Source of the DNA: Streptomyces sp. CB02959
GTDB taxonomy: Bacteria; Actinomycetota; Actinomycetes; Streptomycetales; Streptomycetaceae
Assembly: GCF_002803155.1 (NCBI RefSeq)
Contig: NZ_NNBP01000015.1
Coordinates: forward strand, 151,934-215,933
Length of the DNA stretch: 64,000 bases
Direction: 5' to 3'
Shown here one piece after another: positions 59,217-64,000 of the stretch. The notes under the pieces were generated by a model that worked only from the letters and a program-made list of their open reading frames with translations, had not been told where the DNA came from and made no database searches. The translations under genes were made by a program, and so were the position numbers. Each line of letters starts with the position of its first letter. Position 1 is the first letter of the stretch.

Positions 59217-60605
59217 TCACAGAGAGCGCCGGATTCGGTTGAGTGCGCTACGTACCTCGACCGTCAAGGCGGCGTCCTTGCCGATGCGCCGCGTCAGGGC
59301 TGAGTAAGGGGCCGCAAGCTCCTCGAACGCAGAGTTCGTTTGTCCCATCGACTCTAGCGCCAGTCCTAGGTAGCAGCGAATTTCGACCAGCACGTCATCA
59401 TCAGACGGGCGTGTGGTGAGCAGCAGGTCCATGAGCGCTCGAAGCGATTTGGCTGCTTCTTCCTCATAGCCTTGCCTCATGCGGCAGTACGCGGCCTTAG
59501 CCTGGCACTCCACAACGATGTCGCCTGGGTCTTGGCCGTCTGCTGTTAACTCGGCCGCAAGCATCCCGAACTCCAGGCAAGCAGCATTGAGGTATCCCTC
59601 ATCGAACAGCGCTTGAGCCTGCCCGATCCGGGCTTCTACGGACAGAGCCTCCTGGGGCCGAAGCGGGGCGACCACAGGAGGAGGGATTTGGGCACGCCCC
59701 GAGCCTTGGGCTGGAGATAGTTCCATGAGCTGCCACCGGATTTCCGTCAGCCGGTCACGCAGAATCCGAGCGGAAGCAGGACGGTTGCTCTGGTGCTTGG
59801 AAAGGGCTTTCAGCAGCAGGTCATCAAGCACGGGGGGTATTTCCGCCCGCAGCAGGCGGGGAGAGGGGGGAGTGCGGTGGCGATGGCAGTCCATCACCTC
59901 GGCTGGTGCCCCCTCGAACGGCGGGGCACCGACGAGAAGTTCATACAGCACACAGGCTAGCGAGTAGAGATCACTGCGCACGGTGACAGGGCTCCCCTGC
60001 ACGAACTGCTCGGGCGCCATGTAGCAAAAAGAACCCAAGACCCTGGCACCGATCGTCAGTCGGCGGTGCGCCGCTCCGAAGAGAGCGGCCACGCCGTAGT
60101 CCAGCAGAACCACCCTCTCGTCTTCAGTTAGCATGATGTTGGTGGGCTTGATGTCCCGGTGAATGACCGGAAAATCATGGGTGTGTTCGAGGATGTCGCA
60201 GAGGGCTTCACCTATAGACAGCACCTCCATCACGGGCAACAGCTTTCTGCGGCTGAGCACTTGTTCCAGGTTCTCACCGAGAAGGAACTCCATCGCAATG
60301 TACGAAACGCCGGGGCCGGATCGCACCCGGGCATCGTAAACCTTCGGTATGCCTGGATGGTCGAGGCGGGCGAGGAGCCTAGCTTCGCGACGGAAGCGCT
60401 CGATCGCCTCCTCCATCTCCTCGTGTTGCCGACCTCCGAGATCTCCAGCAAGGAGCCCGGAGCGGAGGGTTTTGACGGCGACGCTACGGTCGAGATCTAG
60501 ATGCCGGGCGTGCCAGACCTGGCCCATGGTGCCTTCACCGAGCAGGGCACCCAGGTCGTAACGGTCGTCCAACCCCCATGTGTCACGAGGCACGATGGGC
60601 ATCAC
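59217..60605 (-). CDS. Ser/Thr protein kinase with C-terminal TPR-like domain
   Basis: A 462-aa product. The kinase domain (about 16-290) has glycine loop GEGTMGQV (23-30), VAIK-type Lys45, catalytic HRDIKPTN (149-156), DYG in place of DFG (169-171) and APE (197-199), so it should be active. A linker follows, then about 130 residues of TPR-like helices (EARIGQAQALFDEGYLNAACLEFGML...). It has no membrane anchor, so it is cytoplasmic. It overlaps the AIPR gene by 23 nt and is the last gene of a three-gene operon. In defence systems such kinases can trigger dormancy or death by phosphorylating host proteins; here that is inference. Confidence 0.9.
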   Translation of the reverse strand: MMPIVPRDTWGLDDRYDLGALLGEGTMGQVWHARHLDLDRSVAVKTLRSGLLAGDLGGRQHEEMEEAIERFRREARLLARLDHPGIPKVYDARVRSGPGVSYIAMEFLLGENLEQVLSRRKLLPVMEVLSIGEALCDILEHTHDFPVIHRDIKPTNIMLTEDERVVLLDYGVAALFGAAHRRLTIGARVLGSFCYMAPEQFVQGSPVTVRSDLYSLACVLYELLVGAPPFEGAPAEVMDCHRHRTPPSPRLLRAEIPPVLDDLLLKALSKHQSNRPASARILRDRLTEIRWQLMELSPAQGSGRAQIPPPVVAPLRPQEALSVEARIGQAQALFDEGYLNAACLEFGMLAAELTADGQDPGDIVVECQAKAAYCRMRQGYEEEAAKSLRALMDLLLTTRPSDDDVLVEIRCYLGLALESMGQTNSAFEELAAPYSALTRRIGKDAALTVEVRSALNRIRRSL

Positions 60606-62721
60606 CCTTCTCGGTCACGGAGTGGACCTCATGTGCGAGTTCGCTCAAGGTTCCCTCTCCCGGAAGGAGCCATCGGGACGGTCCCTCCACAGCGCCGGGC
60701 GCGTCCGTCCAACCCGCTGTGCGCCAGATGTGCATGATGAGCCCACTGGGTGTGTATCGCCCGTTGTCCGCCGCCCAGACCAGCGGCTTCCGAGCATCGT
60801 TCACCCAGGTGGCCATGACACGGTCCGGGTCCTCGTTCAGCCAGTCGCCGACTGCTAGGGCTTCTTCGGAGCCCGGTTGGTACAGAAGTCGAGCGCCATC
60901 CGGAATGCGGGCGCTCTCGACCAGGAGGCGCACAGAACTCGGACGGCGTCTGGGGCGTGCGAGCTCCGGCGAGACAGCAGCAGAAGCGCATTCGCTTTGT
61001 TCCAGTGCCTTCGCGGCGGTCTGTGCCAGCAGCCGGCACCTTGCGCCGTCGGCGAATAGGCCGGCAATGAAGGTATGCCGACCGAAAAGATCATTCACCG
61101 CGGTTACGAGAAGGGCCGGGGTACGACGCGCCCATGCGACGATTTCAGCCAGTACTGCTTCCCATTGGTGGTCCGGGACGGTGAGGGCCTCGTGGCCAGC
61201 TGCCTGGAAAGCTACGTGTGTGATGAGCAGGCTGCCGTTGTCGATCAGCGCGCGGACTCGGTCGGTGGCATCGGGGCGCATCTGGTGAAGTGCCTGGCTG
61301 ACCTTGCGCAATACCTGGACCGAACGCCAGATCTGGACAGCACTCGGTTGCTTGTTGAAGAGCTTGATGTACGCACCGTCGGGCGTCCGCTGCCAGAGGA
61401 AGTCTGTATCCTTTTTCGCACCGGCGACGAGTGCCGCGTCGGGGTAGGCACAGGCCAGAGCGGTCGCTGCCTCCACAATCGAGCAGCCCACAGCGGGGGA
61501 AGGGGCCGGTACACCCCGCTTGTAAACATACTGTTTGCCGAGTGTCACTGCGAAGTCCTCGCGGATGCGCGCTTGCCGGCTGTCGAGTGCGATGAAGTCC
61601 TGTTCCTCCAAGTGCCTTGTGGAGTTCATGGCTCTGGTGATCCGCGCGGGAAGGTCGTGAGGAGCACCTGCCGTGCAGATCACCCTGATCGGCACGCGCG
61701 CATACGCTGTGGCGTTCGGTGCCATCGCAACGGCCTGCCGGACGGAGGTGACTGTCTGTGTGCCGTTGACGATGCGGGCACCGGACAGTTCTAGCCGGGC
61801 GGGCTCCCCCTCGGCAGCTCGCGCGAAGTACTCCACGTGGACGGCATCACACAGTACGGTGACGCCGCTGCAGGTGTACCAGAAGCCATGAGGATCCTCG
61901 ACCAGAGCCTTGACGGTTTCCGGATGGGCCTTGATCAGGCCAGGGCTGGTTCTCAGCTCGGGTGCGTAGAGACTCTCCCCGTAGTGCTCATGCCAGTGGG
62001 CCAGTTCTTCCGCTCGTACCGTTCCTGAATACGACGGATAGGGAGCCAACATCCCATGCCAGCGATCCGTGAACGTGGCGGTGACGGTCAAGAGCGTGGC
62101 GGCTGCATCTTGCCGTGCGGCAGCGTAGAAGTCGGCCAGCCCTAGGAGTCTGACATCCAGGGACTCGTTGGTGACCAGGCCGACATCTGAGGCGGCGCTA
62201 GCCAAGATTTCTTCTGTGTTCGCGAGGGTATGACCGTCCCCCAGGACTGCTGCGACCAAGTGAACCTTGCAGCCCGGGGAAGACAGCACTTCTTCGACCT
62301 GATCGATCAGCCGGTGGAACCGGTGGTTGAATCGCTCGAACTGCAGATCGGCCACCTGGCGCAGGCCTACGGCCAGTCTGAGCGCGGCCTCCTGGCCGAA
62401 CCGCGCTGCACCTCGCTCGCTCCACTTGGCTTGGATCAGCCAGATCTCGGGACTGGTGAGGGAGAATGCCACCGCGTCGATGCCCATGTCGCCAGGGCCG
62501 TCGATGACAGCCTCGGCGGCTTCCGCGACGCTGCGGTCGGTTAGCATCCGCACCGCTTTCGCCGCCAGTGCCCGGGTCAAGAAGATCGCGTTCTGCATCT
62601 GCTCCGAGTTGGTGGACACATCGGTCATGTCGATGACCCCGCCGAACTCCTTCGAGAGTGCGTAGCGGACTTGGCGGATCGCGACGGACCTCTGCGACTC
62701 CTGATTGGTGTTGTCACTCAT
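60583..62721 (-). CDS. AIPR-family abortive-infection protein with nuclease-like N-terminus
   Basis: ATG at 62721 follows AAAGGAGG. The 712-aa product has an N-terminal block GDMGIDAVAF...EIWLIQAKW (Asp82, Gln97, Lys99) resembling the D...(E/Q)xK core of PD-(D/E)xK nucleases. The AIPR domain follows (abortive infection phage resistance): GLIKAHPETVKALVEDPHGFWYTCSGVTVLCD at about 261-292 and LSGARIVNGTQTVTSV at about 312-327. A C-terminal region of about 200 aa is additional. AIPR proteins are linked to phage exclusion. Sandwiched between DUF7019 and kinase genes. Confidence 0.88.
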   Translation of the reverse strand: MSDNTNQESQRSVAIRQVRYALSKEFGGVIDMTDVSTNSEQMQNAIFLTRALAAKAVRMLTDRSVAEAAEAVIDGPGDMGIDAVAFSLTSPEIWLIQAKWSERGAARFGQEAALRLAVGLRQVADLQFERFNHRFHRLIDQVEEVLSSPGCKVHLVAAVLGDGHTLANTEEILASAASDVGLVTNESLDVRLLGLADFYAAARQDAAATLLTVTATFTDRWHGMLAPYPSYSGTVRAEELAHWHEHYGESLYAPELRTSPGLIKAHPETVKALVEDPHGFWYTCSGVTVLCDAVHVEYFARAAEGEPARLELSGARIVNGTQTVTSVRQAVAMAPNATAYARVPIRVICTAGAPHDLPARITRAMNSTRHLEEQDFIALDSRQARIREDFAVTLGKQYVYKRGVPAPSPAVGCSIVEAATALACAYPDAALVAGAKKDTDFLWQRTPDGAYIKLFNKQPSAVQIWRSVQVLRKVSQALHQMRPDATDRVRALIDNGSLLITHVAFQAAGHEALTVPDHQWEAVLAEIVAWARRTPALLVTAVNDLFGRHTFIAGLFADGARCRLLAQTAAKALEQSECASAAVSPELARPRRRPSSVRLLVESARIPDGARLLYQPGSEEALAVGDWLNEDPDRVMATWVNDARKPLVWAADNGRYTPSGLIMHIWRTAGWTDAPGAVEGPSRWLLPGEGTLSELAHEVHSVTEKGDAHRAS

Positions 62722-62763
62722 GGCAGTGACCTCCTTTCCTCTGGGCAGCGCGGTCCTGGTATT

Positions 62764-63534
62764 TCAGGGCAGGTCGTGCGCGTACTCCACAGTGAGGGGA
62801 CTGGCTACGACACACCGCGGTGCAGTGTCAGTGGCCGACATGCAAGTCGTGACTCGGGCGTATCCCTGTACCCAGGCAGCCGTGATGACAGCCGCGTGCA
62901 CCGCGTCGAGAGTCTTGAGCAGGTCACACACTCCTTGCGCGCTTAGTTCGTTGCAGGGCTGATGCGCGTCGGTCACGAACTCATCGTGGGTGAGGGCGCT
63001 TTCCGCTGCCATTGCCCTGACAACGCGACCGGCAGCGGTGATGAAGGTTGTCCCCATGCTGCAGCCACCGTCGATATCCGTCAGGAGCGGCCCTTCGACC
63101 GGGACCGCAGGAAGGCCCAGTAGATGGCGAGCTGAACCGTGCATGATCAGGCGACAGGCGGCCGACTCGTACTCTGGGTCCTCACCGGGAGCGGAGTCGA
63201 CAAATAGGACCATGTCCCGATAGTCGCCCTTGAGTGTGATGTACCGCAGTGGTGCCTCGAATTGGATCCACTGACCGGCGCGCAGGTCGGGCTCCGTGAA
63301 CCATCGCGCCGCCTCTTCAAGGTACTCGACCACCTGAGCCAGCTGACGCTGTCGGGAGCTGTCGGCGTCGGTGGCCGGTGCGTCAAGATCGATCCCGCCG
63401 ACGGGCGTGCTCAAGCGAAGGGCACCTGCCCGCCGCAATCGGCGGGGTTTCGGGATGAACTGCCGCAGCTTGGCGTCCGATAGATAGATGAACTCGCGCA
63501 AGGCCGCCCCCAGACCAGTTGTTCGCTTGTGCAT
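62764..63534 (-). CDS. DUF7019 / SAVMC3_10250-family protein
   Basis: The 256-aa product starts near MHKRTTGLGAALREFIYLSDAKLRQFIPKP. The REFIYLSDAKLRQF opening, the IQFEAPLRY segment with a following LFVDS, and SARHLLGL match the actinobacterial SAVMC3_10250 (DUF7019) family as far as I can recall it. An ATG nearer to REF is possible but no better site was seen. It is the first gene of the operon, 42 nt before the AIPR gene. No enzyme motif is visible. A sensor or regulatory subunit is a guess. Confidence 0.72.
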   Translation of the reverse strand: MHKRTTGLGAALREFIYLSDAKLRQFIPKPRRLRRAGALRLSTPVGGIDLDAPATDADSSRQRQLAQVVEYLEEAARWFTEPDLRAGQWIQFEAPLRYITLKGDYRDMVLFVDSAPGEDPEYESAACRLIMHGSARHLLGLPAVPVEGPLLTDIDGGCSMGTTFITAAGRVVRAMAAESALTHDEFVTDAHQPCNELSAQGVCDLLKTLDAVHAAVITAAWVQGYARVTTCMSATDTAPRCVVASPLTVEYAHDLP

Positions 63535-64000
63535 CTATCTTGCCAGGACTCACTGACGACCTTCGCTGAATCGTGGTGATCTCGACCCCCTGATCGTGAT
63601 GGACGCCGACCGCAACGGTCACTCGGCTCGCGCTCGTCCTTACCGCTGGGGCAGTTGTTCGGGGCAGGTTCGGCCCTTCTTGAGGGAGAAGGGGCGGAGA
63701 ACCCGGCCTCGAACGTTCGCTGGATGGTGGCGGTGGCTAGGCAAGCCCGGTACACCGCCTTGAGGCCAGCGGTGTGGTCGGGGGAGACGCCCATGGAGGG
63801 GGCGTACTGCAGCCGGGTGCCACGGGGTTCGCGGAGGGCTGGCGGTGGGCAGTCAGTGGCGTAGTCGCTGGCTCGTGCCGCGCGCACGCGCCGCCTCTGA
63901 GGGCGCCGCCCCGGATCCGAGCCCGAGTACGACGATGCCGATAAGACGGATCCCGAGCTGGGAAGGCGGAGGATCCCGGCCCGTGCCCCAGAAGTTCTCT
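63535..64000. other. Right edge without a recognisable gene
   Basis: Open frames are present on the minus strand (63411-63887 contains YAPSMGVSPDHTAGLKAVYR) but lack a ribosome site and family features. The promoter of the DUF7019 operon should lie just right of 63534. Confidence 0.4.

Noticed and set aside
63411..63887. A minus-strand frame at the right edge
   Set aside because: No ribosome site, Arg/Pro/Ser-rich composition and partial overlap with the DUF7019 gene.

Overview
High G+C content, Shine-Dalgarno sites of the GGAGG type, frequent GTG starts, long runs of 4-nt GTGA/ATGA start-stop overlaps and the gene families present (DUF6415, HATPase anti-sigma-like proteins, BTAD regulators, SAVMC3_10250/DUF7019, Tad pilus, type VII-type small proteins) point to Streptomyces or a close relative. 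The mix of conjugation genes, two kinds of recombinase, dead transposases and conflict genes suggests an accessory region: a chromosome arm, a large plasmid or nested integrated elements.

Layout. 0-6.4 kb: mixed cargo, with the start of a type VII-type protein running off the left edge, a HAD hydrolase, an HTH-TPR regulator, a DUF6415 protein, a secreted protein, a coupled small membrane protein/HATPase pair and a lipoprotein. 6.3-16.3 kb (+): a complete Gram-positive Tad (type IVb) pilus operon, from secreted protein and SAF-domain protein through TadZ, CpaF, TadB, TadC, Flp pilin and three TadE/G pseudopilins to a 920-aa membrane LysM-BTAD protein. 17.0-20.3 kb (+): a MoxR-type AAA ATPase and a VWA protein carrying an HExxH motif. 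21.1-23.3 kb: gene-poor, with GTGAC...GTCAC palindromes, a short tandem repeat and an FG-GAP remnant. 23.3-36.2 kb (-): a conjugation-type type IV secretion operon, in transcription order sigma-like HTH, VirB2-like, VirB6-like, PrgI/VirB3-like, VirB4, VirD4, replication-relaxation protein, SLT-NlpC/P60 hydrolase, DUF2637-like membrane protein and a winged-helix protein. No classical relaxase was recognised. 36.4-39.6 kb: a type VII-type cassette (EspC-like protein, WXG100-like protein, two tandem paralogues) enclosed by ~107-bp direct repeats. 39.8-41.6 kb (+): a methyltransferase-like protein, an N4/N6 DNA methylase and the first ~43 codons of a C5-cytosine methylase that stops abruptly.

41.6-64 kb: a large serine recombinase sits next to the broken cytosine methylase. 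It is followed by a graveyard of fragments (sacsin-like ATPase, IS630 transposase, tyrosine recombinase ending beside a tRNA-Pro fragment) and then by several probable conflict or defence modules: (i) small zinc-ribbon protein, membrane protein and TPR-CHAT protease; (ii) a two-HKD phospholipase-D protein with a 507-aa partner, behind what looks like the stump of a helicase gene; (iii) an A/T-richer flavin monooxygenase-like gene with a small partner; (iv) DUF7019, AIPR and Ser/Thr kinase-TPR in one operon. Frameshifted DUF4236, SMI1-like and IS5-type transposase genes lie between them.

The best candidates for undescribed systems are modules (i) and (iv). Function is inferred from domains and neighbourhood only; no search was run.
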